DNA of 64,000 nt from Mesorhizobium sp. M1B.F.Ca.ET.045.04.1.1 (GTDB taxonomy: Bacteria; Pseudomonadota; Alphaproteobacteria; Rhizobiales; Rhizobiaceae): NCBI RefSeq assembly GCF_003952465.1, contig NZ_CP034448.1:7045001-7109000 (forward strand). Direction: 5' to 3'. Positions within the stretch are counted from its first letter, which is position 1. Each line of letters starts with the position of its first letter. Below are positions 25,892-34,339 of this stretch, in pieces. The notes under the pieces are model-generated. The model saw only the letters and a list, made by a program, of their open reading frames with translations, did not search any database and was not told the origin of the DNA. Both the position numbers and the translations under genes were made by a program.

Positions 25892-26812
25892 ATGTCCCGG
25901 TCCGACGACAGCCGCTACCTCAAGGGTGGCCCGGTCGCGCAGCGCATCATAGCTTCGGTGCGCGAAGACGCGGCAATCGCCACGGCCGAAGGTTTTTCGC
26001 CGAAGCTTGTCTCGATCACCGTCGGCGATACCGACGCGGTCGATGTCTATGTGCGCAACCAGCGCGCCAAGGCCGAACTTGCCGGCATCGGCTTCGAGGA
26101 ACGGCGTTTTGCCGCCGACATCACGGCGGGTGAGCTGGAGGCCGCTATCCACGGCCTCAACGCCGACCCGCGCGTCACCGGCATCATCATCCAGCGGCCG
26201 GTGCCGGCGCATATCCCGATCAAGACGCTGCAGGCGGCGGTGCATCCGCTGAAGGACGTCGAGGGCATGCATCCGGCCTCGATCGGCAACATCGTCTACA
26301 ACCAGCTCGATCTGGCGCCCTGCACGGCGGCCGCCTCGGTCGAGCTGCTCAAGGAGACCGGCCTCGACCTCAAGGGCCTCGAAGTGGTCGTCGTCGGCCA
26401 TTCCGAGATCGTCGGCAAGCCGATCGCCTTCCTTTTGATGAGCGAAGGCGCGACGGTGACGGTCTGCCATCACATGACGCGTTCAGTCGCGGCGCACGCA
26501 CGGCGCGCCGACGCGCTGTTCGTCGCCGTCGGCAAGCCGCGCCTGATCAAGGCCGACATGGTGAAACCGGGCGCCTGCGTCATCGATATCGGCATCAATT
26601 CGGAAATCGGCACTGACGGCGAAGGCCGTATCGTCGGCGACGTCGACACCGAAAGCGTCAAGGAGGTCGCTTCCTGGATCACGCCGGTGCCGGGCGGCGT
26701 CGGCCCGCTGACAGTCGCGATCCTGCTGCGCAACACGATGGTGGCGCTCAACCGCCAGCGGGCGCTCTACCGCGCGACCTACGGCGTGCCGGATCAGCTC
26801 GCAGCGGAGTAG
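25892..26812 (+). CDS. folD: Bifunctional methylenetetrahydrofolate dehydrogenase/cyclohydrolase
   Basis: A 306-aa FolD that interconverts 5,10-methylene- and 10-formyl-tetrahydrofolate. Motifs include DVYVRNQRAKAELAGIG (family PEP/YVxxK region with Arg-Asn variation), GIIIQRPVPAHI, KDVEGMHPASIGN, VVVGHSEIVGKPIAFLLM and the C-terminal TPVPGGVGPLTVAILL. Start at the ATG at 25892, preceded by AAAGGT; two in-frame ATGs further up are less likely. Monocistronic by spacing. Confidence 0.95.
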   Translation: MSRSDDSRYLKGGPVAQRIIASVREDAAIATAEGFSPKLVSITVGDTDAVDVYVRNQRAKAELAGIGFEERRFAADITAGELEAAIHGLNADPRVTGIIIQRPVPAHIPIKTLQAAVHPLKDVEGMHPASIGNIVYNQLDLAPCTAAASVELLKETGLDLKGLEVVVVGHSEIVGKPIAFLLMSEGATVTVCHHMTRSVAAHARRADALFVAVGKPRLIKADMVKPGACVIDIGINSEIGTDGEGRIVGDVDTESVKEVASWITPVPGGVGPLTVAILLRNTMVALNRQRALYRATYGVPDQLAAE

Positions 26813-26892
26813 CGCGGCACGCCAGGCTATTGCTTCAACCAAGGGCCGTTTCCAGCTTTTTGCTGAGACGCCAATTGTCGAAGCCGGCGCCG

Positions 26893-27060
26893 CCCCTCAT
26901 CGCCCTGCCGGGCACTTCTCCCCGTATAGTGACGGGGAGAAGGGGCTGGCCGCAAAGTCGGCACCCTTCCTGCAACGTTGGCGATTGGCGAAACCGGCGA
27001 TGACAGCGCCCCTCTCCCCGTCTCTATACGGGGAGAGGATGCCGGCAGGCAGGTGAGGGG
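26893..27060. repeat. Mosaic inverted-repeat element, GTATAGTGACGGGGAG type, copy 2
   Basis: Same design as copy 1 at 23235: CCCCTCATCGCCCTGCCGGG plus hairpin, a core with GGCGATTGGCGAAACCGGCG, then the inverse hairpin and GATGCCGGCAGGCAGGTGAG. It lies between the convergent folD and glcF stops. Confidence 0.8.
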
Positions 27061-27134
27061 CAGCGCCAGCACTCGGAAGAGTTGTTTGGCGAACTCGAAC
27101 CTGGAGCAACCGCCTTGGTCACTACGCCCAAGCG

Positions 27135-28460
27135 TCACTCTGCGGCGACCAGGCCTTCCTCGGACACGCCTTCGGGCTTCGGGCCGCCATAGGCCCAGTC
27201 GAGCAGCTTGATCGTATGCACCACCGGCAGCCTGGCGGCGGACGCGATCTGGGTGATGCAGCCGATATTGCCGGTGGCGACAACTGAAGCACCCGTCGCC
27301 TCGATATTCCGGACCTTGCGGTCGCGCAGTTTTGCCGAAATCTCGGACTGCAGGATATTGTAGGTGCCGGCCGAGCCGCAGCAGAGATGCCCCTCCCGCG
27401 GCTCGCGCACGACGAAGCCCGCCCTGGCGAGAAGCTCCTTCGGCTGACGGGTGATCTTCTGGCCGTGCTGCATCGAGCACGCGGAGTGATAGGCGACGAT
27501 CGTGCCCGGCTTGCGTACCGGCTCGGGCAGGTCGAGCGCGGAAAGATATTCGGTGATGTCCTTGGCAAGCGCCGAGACCCGCGCCGCCTTTTCCGCATAG
27601 GCCGGATCGAGGCGCAGCATGAAGCCGTAATCCTTGATCGTCGTGCCGCAGCCCGAAGCAGTGATGATGATGGCGTCGAGCCCGCCCTGGTCGACGGCGC
27701 GCGTCCAGGCGTCGACATTGCGCCTGGCCGACACAAGGGCCTGATCCTCGCGACCCATATGATGGACCAGCGCGCCGCAGCAGCCCTCGCCTTCCGGCAC
27801 CACGACCTCGACGCCCAGCCTTGTCAGCAAGGAGATAGTCGCCTCGTTGATGGCCGGATCGAGCACCGATTGCGCGCAGCCGGTAAGAATGGCGACACGA
27901 CCGCGCTTGGCGCCCCGCCCGGCATGGACGCCGGGCGAAGCCAGCGGCGACGCGGACGGGATTGATGACGGCGCGAGCTTCAGCATGGCGGCGACCGGTT
28001 TCAGCGCCGGCAATTTTTCGAACAGGCCGATGAAGGGCCGGCCGAGCCCGGCAAGCCTCAGCGCGGCGCGGAAGCGGCTTGGATAGGGCAGCACGAAAGC
28101 CAGCGCGGCGCGCGTCAGCCGGTCGAGCAACGGCCGCCTGTAGGTCTCCTCGATATGAGCGCGGGCATGATCGACCAGATGCATGTAATTCACGCCCGAG
28201 GGGCATGTCGTCATGCAGGCGAGGCAGGAGAGACACCGGTCGATATGGGTGACGATCTCCTTGTCGGCCGGCCGGCCGTTCTCCAGCATATCCTTGATGA
28301 GATAAATGCGGCCGCGCGGTGAATCGAGCTCGTTGCCTAAAGTCACATAGGTTGGACAGGTGGCAGTGCAGAAGCCGCAATGCACGCATTTGCGCAGGAT
28401 CGTCTCCGATTCCGCGACATGCGGATCGGCAAGCTGGGCTAGGGAGAAATTGGTCTGCAC
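27135..28460 (-). CDS. glcF: Glycolate oxidase iron-sulfur subunit GlcF
   Basis: A 441-aa iron-sulfur subunit that passes electrons from the GlcD/GlcE flavoprotein. Two [4Fe-4S] motifs, CVHCGFCTATCP (from residue 25) and CLSCLACMTTCP (about residue 76), are followed by two CCG/cysteine-rich domains (EGCCGALVHH, ASGCGTTIKDYG, EGHLCCGSAGTYN). It is the last gene of the leftward glcD-glcE-DUF4870-glcF operon. No signal peptide; it acts on the cytoplasmic side of the membrane. Confidence 0.95.
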   Translation of the reverse strand: MQTNFSLAQLADPHVAESETILRKCVHCGFCTATCPTYVTLGNELDSPRGRIYLIKDMLENGRPADKEIVTHIDRCLSCLACMTTCPSGVNYMHLVDHARAHIEETYRRPLLDRLTRAALAFVLPYPSRFRAALRLAGLGRPFIGLFEKLPALKPVAAMLKLAPSSIPSASPLASPGVHAGRGAKRGRVAILTGCAQSVLDPAINEATISLLTRLGVEVVVPEGEGCCGALVHHMGREDQALVSARRNVDAWTRAVDQGGLDAIIITASGCGTTIKDYGFMLRLDPAYAEKAARVSALAKDITEYLSALDLPEPVRKPGTIVAYHSACSMQHGQKITRQPKELLARAGFVVREPREGHLCCGSAGTYNILQSEISAKLRDRKVRNIEATGASVVATGNIGCITQIASAARLPVVHTIKLLDWAYGGPKPEGVSEEGLVAAE

Positions 28461-28470
28461 ACAAAAATCC

Positions 28471-28860
28471 TTACTGTCCGAGAAGCCAGCTTTGCGGGTT
28501 CTTGACCGGCTCGCCGCGCTGCAGCGCCTGCAGCCCGAGGATGCAGCGCACGATGAACCAGACAGCGACCGCGAACATCAGCAGGAAGCCGATCGCGAGC
28601 ATCATCAGGACCACCGAGATCAGCGCGTAGAGGAGGCCGATCCAAAACGTCCTGATCAGGAATGTGTAGTGGCTTTCGACAAAGCCGCCCGCCTTGCCGC
28701 GATTGATGTAGGCGAGCACGATTCCAATAATGCCGGTCACGCCGATGACAAGGCTGGCGAGGTAAAGAATGTAGATGACCAGCGCGTTGGTCTGACCCGG
28801 GTCAAGCCAACGATCGATCTGGTGCGACCCGGTGTCCGGGCCTGGATTGGCACTGCTCAT
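28471..28860 (-). CDS. DUF4870-like small membrane protein inside the glc operon
   Basis: A 129-aa protein with three or four hydrophobic segments (ALVIYILYLASLVIGVTGII, WIGLLYALISVVLMMLAIGF and FAVAVWFIVRCILGLQAL). It resembles DUF4870/YrvB-like small membrane proteins. The ATG overlaps the glcE stop (ATGA), and glcF follows after 10 bp, so it is transcribed with the glycolate oxidase subunits. A role in membrane attachment or transport is possible but unproven. Confidence 0.8.
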   Translation of the reverse strand: MSSANPGPDTGSHQIDRWLDPGQTNALVIYILYLASLVIGVTGIIGIVLAYINRGKAGGFVESHYTFLIRTFWIGLLYALISVVLMMLAIGFLLMFAVAVWFIVRCILGLQALQRGEPVKNPQSWLLGQ

Positions 28861-30113
28861 GGTGCTGCTCCCTCCGTTGACCGAGGAAGAGTAGCAGAGC
28901 CGGCACCCGGCGCCATGCGGCCGGGGTTGAGAATCTGCTTCGGGTCGAACTCGGCCTTGAGCCGCGCCGACAGCGCGGCCAGATGCTGCGGCTGCGGCTC
29001 GAAAACAGGAAGCGCTGCGCGATGCGGAGCCGAGGCACGCACCAGCGTCGCATGGCCGCCGCCATATTTGCGGATCAGCCCGCGCAGCAACCCGGCCTCC
29101 GGGTCGTCCTCTCGCATCGAAAGCCACACCAGCCCGCCCTGCCAGTCGTAGAAGGCGTCGACCGCCGCCTGCATGCGCAGCGCCATCACCATGTGATGCG
29201 CCTCAGACGGCGCCATCGAGACGCGCCAGACCGGCCTTGCGCCACCATCGGCGAAAGGCGCGCAATCGCGGATGTCGCGCCAGATGGTTTTCGACGCTTC
29301 GCCGGCGATTTCCTGCAGCGGTCCGGCCTTGCCGAGCAGTTGCTTCAACGCCTCGGTGCGATAGACGACCGATGGACCAAAGCCCTCGACACGCAGCAGC
29401 GTCGCGGCATCGCTGCCGAGATGGCCGGCAGCGATGCGCGCGGCGATCCGCTCCGGCAGATGCGCCGCGCTCGACACTTCGGCGCTGGAGCCAAGCGCCA
29501 GCGCCATGGCGGCGACGGCGGCATCGTCGAGCAGGCCGCGGATGGCCAAAGTCACCTCGGTCTCCGCCGCGGGCAGGACCTTGAAGGTCACGTCGGTGAG
29601 CACCGCAAGCGTGCCCCAACTCCCCGCCATCAGCTTGGAGAGATCGTAGCCGGTGACGTTCTTGACGACGCGGCCGCCCGACTTGAAGGCCTCGCCGCGG
29701 CCCGAGACGGCGGCGATGCCGAGGATATGGTCGCGCGCGGCCCCCGCCTTGAGACGCCGCGGACCGGACAGGTTCGAGGCAAGCACCCCGCCGATGGTGC
29801 CCCTGCCCGGCTCGCCGCCGAGCAGCGGGCCATAGTCCATCGGCTCGAAAGCGAATTGCTGGCCGTTTTCGGCAAGCAGTTTTTCGATTTCGGCGAGCGG
29901 CGTCCCGGCCCTTGCCGACAGCACCAGTTCGGCCGGCTCGTAGAGGGTGACGCCGGTAAGCTTGGATAGGTCGAGCGTGTGTTCGGTCTGCAGCGGACGG
30001 CCGATGCCGCGCCTGGAGCCGTGGCCGAGGATTTCCAGCGGCGTTTCCTCCGCTGCCGCCCATTGGATGGTGGAGAGGACTTCGGCGGAAGTGGACGGGG
30101 TGAAGGTGGTCAT
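28857..30113 (-). CDS. glcE: Glycolate oxidase FAD-binding subunit GlcE
   Basis: A 418-aa FAD-binding subunit with a PCMH-type domain in residues 1-175 (ILGHGSRRGIGRPLQ, LSARAGTPLAEIEKLLAENG, GTIGGVLASNLSGPRRLKAG). The C-terminal part is shorter than in GlcD, as usual for GlcE. It overlaps the DUF4870 gene by four bases and lies 80 bp after glcD. The product works in a complex with GlcD and GlcF to oxidise glycolate to glyoxylate. Confidence 0.94.
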   Translation of the reverse strand: MTTFTPSTSAEVLSTIQWAAAEETPLEILGHGSRRGIGRPLQTEHTLDLSKLTGVTLYEPAELVLSARAGTPLAEIEKLLAENGQQFAFEPMDYGPLLGGEPGRGTIGGVLASNLSGPRRLKAGAARDHILGIAAVSGRGEAFKSGGRVVKNVTGYDLSKLMAGSWGTLAVLTDVTFKVLPAAETEVTLAIRGLLDDAAVAAMALALGSSAEVSSAAHLPERIAARIAAGHLGSDAATLLRVEGFGPSVVYRTEALKQLLGKAGPLQEIAGEASKTIWRDIRDCAPFADGGARPVWRVSMAPSEAHHMVMALRMQAAVDAFYDWQGGLVWLSMREDDPEAGLLRGLIRKYGGGHATLVRASAPHRAALPVFEPQPQHLAALSARLKAEFDPKQILNPGRMAPGAGSATLPRSTEGAAP

Positions 30114-30193
30114 GGGTAAGCGCCTTTCCTCGCCCCCGCAAGGCGGGGGAGAGGTAATAGGTCGCGTTCCTGTTCAAGCGCCAGCGTATCCAC

Positions 30194-31690
30194 TCAAAAC
30201 CTCGGAATGTCCGGAAACGCCACCTGTCCGCGGTGCACATGCATGCGCCCCAGCTCGGCGCAGCGGCGAAGCTGCGGGAAGACTTTTCCGGGGTTGAGCA
30301 GATGGTTGGGGTCGAAGGCGCATTTGACGCGCATCTGCTGGTCGAGGTCGATCTGGTTGAACATTTCGGGCATCAGGTCGCGCTTCTCGATGCCGACGCC
30401 ATGCTCGCCGGTGAGCACGCCGCCGACCTCGACGCAAAGCCGCAGGATGTCGGCGCCGAAGTTCTCCGCCTTGTCGAGCTCGCCCGGCACGTTGGCGTCG
30501 TAGAGGATCAGCGGATGCAGATTGCCGTCGCCGGCGTGAAAGACATTGGCGACGGCGAGCCCGTATTTCTCGGAAAGGTCGCGCATGCCGGCGAGCACCC
30601 GCGGCAGTTCCTTGCGCGGGATGGTGCCGTCCATGCAGTAGTAGTCGGGCGAGATGCGACCTACCGCCGGGAACGCCGCCTTGCGACCGGCCCAAAAACT
30701 CAGCCGCTCCTCTTCCGATTGCGAGATGCGGCAGGTGGTCGAGCCGTTCCTGTAGGCGATCGCCTCGACGAGGCCGATCAGGTGGTCGACCTCGACGCTC
30801 GGCCCGTCGAGCTCGACGATGAGCAGCGCCTCGACATCGAGCGGATAGCCGGCATGGACGAAATCCTCCGCGGCGTGGATCGCCGGCCGGTCCATCATCT
30901 CCATGCCGCCCGGGATGATGCCGGCGCCGATGATGTCGGCGACGCACTGGCCGCCCTGTTCGCTGGTCGGGAAGCCGATCAAAAGCGCGCGCGCCGTCTC
31001 CGGCTTCTTCAGGATGCGCACCGTGACCTCGCTGACGACGCCGAGCAGGCCTTCGGAGCCGGTCATGACGCCGAGCAGGTCATAACCCTCCTGGTCGAGA
31101 TGGCTGCCGCCGAGCCGCACCACCTCGCCATTCATCAGCACCATCTCGATGCCGAGCACGTTGTTGGCGGTGAGCCCATATTTCAGGCAGTGCACGCCGC
31201 CGGAATTCTCCGCGACATTGCCGCCGATCGAGCAGGCGATCTGGGAGGATGGATCGGGGGCGTAATAGAAACCCTCCTGCTCGACGGCGGTGGTGATGCC
31301 GAGATTGGTGACGCCCGGCTGGGCGACGACGACGCGGTTGGGATAGTCGATTGCGAGGATGCGGTTGAAGCGGCTCATCACCAGCAGCACGGCATCCTCG
31401 AGCGGCAGCGCGCCGCCGGAGAGCGAGGTGCCGGAGCCGCGCGGCACGACTCGGATGTTGCGCTCGTTGCAATACTTCAAAACGCGCGAGACCTGCGCCA
31501 CAGTTTCCGGCAGCACCACGACCAGCGGCGATTGCCGGTAAGCGGTGAGGCCGTCGGTTTCGAAGGCGCGCATTTCGTTGGCCGCATCGACGACGCCCTC
31601 GCCCGGCACGATGATGCGCATGTCGGCGACGATCTCGGCGCGCCGGCGCATCGTCTCGGCGTCTGGCTTAGGCATGGCAAGGCCGGACAT
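30194..31690 (-). CDS. glcD: Glycolate oxidase catalytic subunit GlcD
   Basis: About 498 aa, FAD-linked. The N-terminal FAD-binding PCMH domain has VVPRGSGTSLSGGALPLEDA and GVTNLGITTAVEQEGFYYAP, and the C-terminal FAD-oxidase domain has NVFHAGDGNLHPLILYD and GGVLTGEHGVGIEKR. The start may be the ATG at 31690 (GAGG six bases upstream) or at 31702. The leader contains the palindrome TTGACCAGTCAA, also present in part before the GntR regulator gene. First gene of the glc operon. Confidence 0.94.
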   Translation of the reverse strand: MSGLAMPKPDAETMRRRAEIVADMRIIVPGEGVVDAANEMRAFETDGLTAYRQSPLVVVLPETVAQVSRVLKYCNERNIRVVPRGSGTSLSGGALPLEDAVLLVMSRFNRILAIDYPNRVVVAQPGVTNLGITTAVEQEGFYYAPDPSSQIACSIGGNVAENSGGVHCLKYGLTANNVLGIEMVLMNGEVVRLGGSHLDQEGYDLLGVMTGSEGLLGVVSEVTVRILKKPETARALLIGFPTSEQGGQCVADIIGAGIIPGGMEMMDRPAIHAAEDFVHAGYPLDVEALLIVELDGPSVEVDHLIGLVEAIAYRNGSTTCRISQSEEERLSFWAGRKAAFPAVGRISPDYYCMDGTIPRKELPRVLAGMRDLSEKYGLAVANVFHAGDGNLHPLILYDANVPGELDKAENFGADILRLCVEVGGVLTGEHGVGIEKRDLMPEMFNQIDLDQQMRVKCAFDPNHLLNPGKVFPQLRRCAELGRMHVHRGQVAFPDIPRF

Positions 31691-31707
31691 GGGCAGCCTC
31701 ATCTGGC

Positions 31708-31719
31708 TTGACTGGTCAA
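31708..31719. promoter_or_regulatory. Candidate GntR/FadR-family operator before glcD
   Basis: The sequence TTGACTGGTCAA (reverse complement TTGACCAGTCAA) is an imperfect palindrome just upstream of glcD. It shares TTGACCAGT with a site 55 bp before the GntR-family gene at 33514, as expected of a regulator controlling both itself and the glc operon. It resembles the TNGTNNNACNA-type core of FadR-subfamily operators. Confidence 0.5.
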
Positions 31720-31822
31720 AATCTTTTACCAGCCAGGGCCAATCCTTGCAAACGCTGCTTTGGTCGGAATGGGATGGCGAACGATGGCCAGGGTTCCGCA
31801 GCGGCAATCTGCCGCTGGCTTT

Positions 31823-31975
31823 CTCCCCCCTTGAGGGGGAGATGTCGCCGAAGGCGACAGAGGGGGTCGCCGCGCGTGAAGCGCCAGCTTCCCGTAGCCC
31901 CGCAAGCGTCGGCGCTCTATGTGAGACGACCCCCTCTGGCCTGCCGGCCATCTCCCCCTCAAGGGGGGAGATGGC
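31823..31975. repeat. Mosaic inverted-repeat element, CTCCCCCCTTGAGGGGGAG type
   Basis: An element of about 150 bp with a TCTCCCCCCTTGAGGGGGAG hairpin, AGAGGGGGTCG, core, CGACCCCCTCT and an inverse CTCCCCCTCAAGGGGGGAG hairpin. It lies between glcD and the DUF3422 gene and is related in design to 19391-19525. Confidence 0.75.
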
Positions 31976-31976
31976 T

Positions 31977-33299
31977 TTATTCGCCGGGGTACTTTGCCGG
32001 CTCGGAGTGCATGCGCCGCACGCGGCGCACGCCCCACCAGACGAGCAGGATGGCGACCGGCACGGAGGCCGCGGTGACGATTTCCGGCGCAAAGGCATGG
32101 CCGAAGACCGAGGCGCCCTTGGCGACATAGCCGATGAGGCCGACGACATAGTAGGAGACGGCGGCGACCGAGAGGCCTTCGACGGTCTGCTGCAGGCGCA
32201 GTTGCAGCCGGGCGCGGTTGTTCATCGAGGCGAGCAGGTCGCGGTTCTGCTTCTCGACGTCGACATCGACCCAGGTGCGCAGCAAAGTGGTGGCGCGGGT
32301 GAGTTTTCGCGACAGGTTGGCCTGCCGCTCCTCGACCGAGCGGCAGGTGCGCATGGCCGGCGCCATGCGCCGCTGCAGGAAGCCAGCCCAGGTGTCGTAG
32401 CCCTGCACCGGCTCCTCCTCCAGCGCCCCTAGCCTCTCGGTGACGATGCCGTCATAGGCGCGGCTGGCGCCGAAACGGTAGAGGCTGGAGGCGGCATCGG
32501 CCTCGAGTTCGGCGGCGAGCCCGGTGAGGTCGGCGAGCAGCGTCTGGCTGTCGCGGGTCTCGGCCGCCTTCATTTCCAGCGTCGTCTGGGCCAGCCGGTC
32601 CTCGATGCGGCGGGCGCGGCCGGACAGCGTCAGCGCCAGTGGCAGGCCAAGCATGGCAAGGGTGCGGTAGGTCTCGATGTCGATCAGCCGCTGCGACAAG
32701 GCACCGGTGCTGGCCGGCGTCAGGCCGCGATCGAGAACCAGCATGCGGGTCAGCCCATCGCCGTCCTGGCGGAAATCGGTGACGATGGCCGCGGCACCGC
32801 GCTCGACCAGCGAATAGCAGAGGCTGGTCGGATCGAAGCCGGCGATCAGCTTCTCGCTCGCCTGCGTCCATTTGCGGATTTCGAGCCGGATGCCGGAAAT
32901 CACGGTTCCCGGCGGCGAAAAACCGTTGCCGAAGGGAGAATCCTCCTGGCCGCGGCCGTTTTCGGCAAGCGGCCCCTCCCACAGATAGGTGGAAAATTCC
33001 GTATGCCGTTCCCAGCGCAGCGTGCCCTTGCCCCACTTCATGGCGTGATGGCGGGCGTAACGCTCGGGGGCCGCAATGCCAAGGCGCCGCGACAATTCCG
33101 ACAGCACGGCATGGTCGACGCCGGAGCCGCCCTCGGTCATGAAGGAAAGCTGGATGAGCACGCGCGGCTTCTCGACGAGCGGATGCGGCCGCGCATGGAC
33201 TTCGCCCAATGCGCCGGGGCGGCCCTCATGCGCCGGAAAGCCCATGACACTGCCCTGGGCGCGCGACTGGAATTCGAGATTGGACGTCTCGTCCGACAC
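31977..33299 (-). CDS. DUF3422 family membrane protein
   Basis: A 440-aa alphaproteobacterial protein of unknown function. The N-terminal half has conserved RPHPLVEKPRVLIQLSFM and KWGKGTLRWERHTEFSTYLW; the centre is coiled-coil (DRLAQTTLEMKAAETRDSQT) and two hydrophobic segments near the C-terminus (SVAAVSYYVVGLIGYVAKGA and PEIVTAASVPVAILLVWWGV) anchor it. I favour the GTG at 33299 because GGGGGA lies six bases upstream; an ATG at 33362 or 33245 is possible. It is divergent from the GntR gene. Confidence 0.85.
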   Translation of the reverse strand: MSDETSNLEFQSRAQGSVMGFPAHEGRPGALGEVHARPHPLVEKPRVLIQLSFMTEGGSGVDHAVLSELSRRLGIAAPERYARHHAMKWGKGTLRWERHTEFSTYLWEGPLAENGRGQEDSPFGNGFSPPGTVISGIRLEIRKWTQASEKLIAGFDPTSLCYSLVERGAAAIVTDFRQDGDGLTRMLVLDRGLTPASTGALSQRLIDIETYRTLAMLGLPLALTLSGRARRIEDRLAQTTLEMKAAETRDSQTLLADLTGLAAELEADAASSLYRFGASRAYDGIVTERLGALEEEPVQGYDTWAGFLQRRMAPAMRTCRSVEERQANLSRKLTRATTLLRTWVDVDVEKQNRDLLASMNNRARLQLRLQQTVEGLSVAAVSYYVVGLIGYVAKGASVFGHAFAPEIVTAASVPVAILLVWWGVRRVRRMHSEPAKYPGE

Positions 33300-33447
33300 G
33301 TCTGGTCCCCCTGGTTTCGACCACCCTTCGTGCAATGGCGTTCTCCCTGCGGCAATCGGCAAGGCACGTAAACAGCAAATTTTAGCAGCCGCCGATGCAA
33401 GGGCGCCGCGCTGGAACCGACCGGATCCGGCGAATTGGATAAATAAT

Positions 33448-33459
33448 TTGACCAGTTGG
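33448..33459. promoter_or_regulatory. Candidate autoregulatory operator before the GntR gene
   Basis: TTGACCAGTTGG lies about 55 bp before the GntR-family start and matches nine bases of the palindrome in front of glcD. It is consistent with an operator of that regulator in the divergent DUF3422/GntR promoter region. Confidence 0.45.
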
Positions 33460-33513
33460 CGACAGAGGCTTTAATCTGCGCGACATCCGTCCCCGTTCCC
33501 AGGCACCCCTCCG

Positions 33514-34317
33514 TTGAGCGATATCTTCTCCAGGATCGAGCATTCGCGCACCGCCGACGAGGTGGTGCAGCAGATCGAGAACCTGATCCTCGAAGGCGTG
33601 CTGCGCACCGGCGACCGGCTGCCGGGCGAGCGCGAGCTGGCGCGCCAGTTCGACGTGTCGCGGCCGATCCTGCGCGATGCGCTGAAAGCGCTGGAGGGAC
33701 GCGGGCTGCTGACGACCAGGCCAGGCGGCGGCACGCATGTCGCCGACGTCATCGGCCAGCTTTTCACCAGGCCGGTGACCGATCTCATCTCCACGCACCG
33801 CAAGGCGGTGACCGACTATCTGGAATACCGGCGTGAGATCGAGGCGGTGGCGGCCGAATATGCGGCGCGGCGCGCGACGCCGGAGGATCTGGCGCTGCTC
33901 GACCGCATCATGGCGCGCATGGACGAGGCGCACCGGACCGGCGATTTCGACGACGAAGCGGAAATCGACGTCGAGTTCCATCACGCGGTCTGCGAATGCG
34001 CGCACAACATCATCCTTTTGCACACGCTGCGCTCCTGCTACCGGCTGCTCTCCGAGGGTGTGTTCCAGAACCGGCTCCTGGTGTTCACCGTTCCCGGCGC
34101 CCGCGAGGCGCTGCTTCAGCAGCACCGGGCCATCCACGCCGCGATCAAGGCCGCAGACCCGATCGCGGCGCGCAAGGCGGCGATGGACCACATCACCTAT
34201 GTCGAGCGCTCCATGGCGGAAGCCGAGCGCAGCGGCGACTGGCAGCGTGTCTCACGGCTGAGGCTAAGGCAGCGCTCGGAAGCCGGCGACATCGAACACA
34301 CACGCAAACGCTCCTAA
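33514..34317 (+). CDS. FadR-subfamily GntR regulator (LldR/GlcC-like)
   Basis: A 267-aa regulator with a winged helix (residues about 12-78: LPGERELARQFDVSRPILRD, ALKALEGRGLLTTRPGGGTH) and an all-helical FCD effector domain with metal/ligand-type histidines (IDVEFHHAVCECAHN). The start is a TTG, since no ATG lies near the winged helix. It sits directly before lldD and 1.8 kb from glcD. FadR-subfamily regulators such as LldR and GlcC sense lactate or glycolate, so control of both lldD and glc is likely. Confidence 0.88.
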   Translation: MSDIFSRIEHSRTADEVVQQIENLILEGVLRTGDRLPGERELARQFDVSRPILRDALKALEGRGLLTTRPGGGTHVADVIGQLFTRPVTDLISTHRKAVTDYLEYRREIEAVAAEYAARRATPEDLALLDRIMARMDEAHRTGDFDDEAEIDVEFHHAVCECAHNIILLHTLRSCYRLLSEGVFQNRLLVFTVPGAREALLQQHRAIHAAIKAADPIAARKAAMDHITYVERSMAEAERSGDWQRVSRLRLRQRSEAGDIEHTRKRS

Positions 34318-34339
34318 GCATCGATCAGCGGGGACCACC

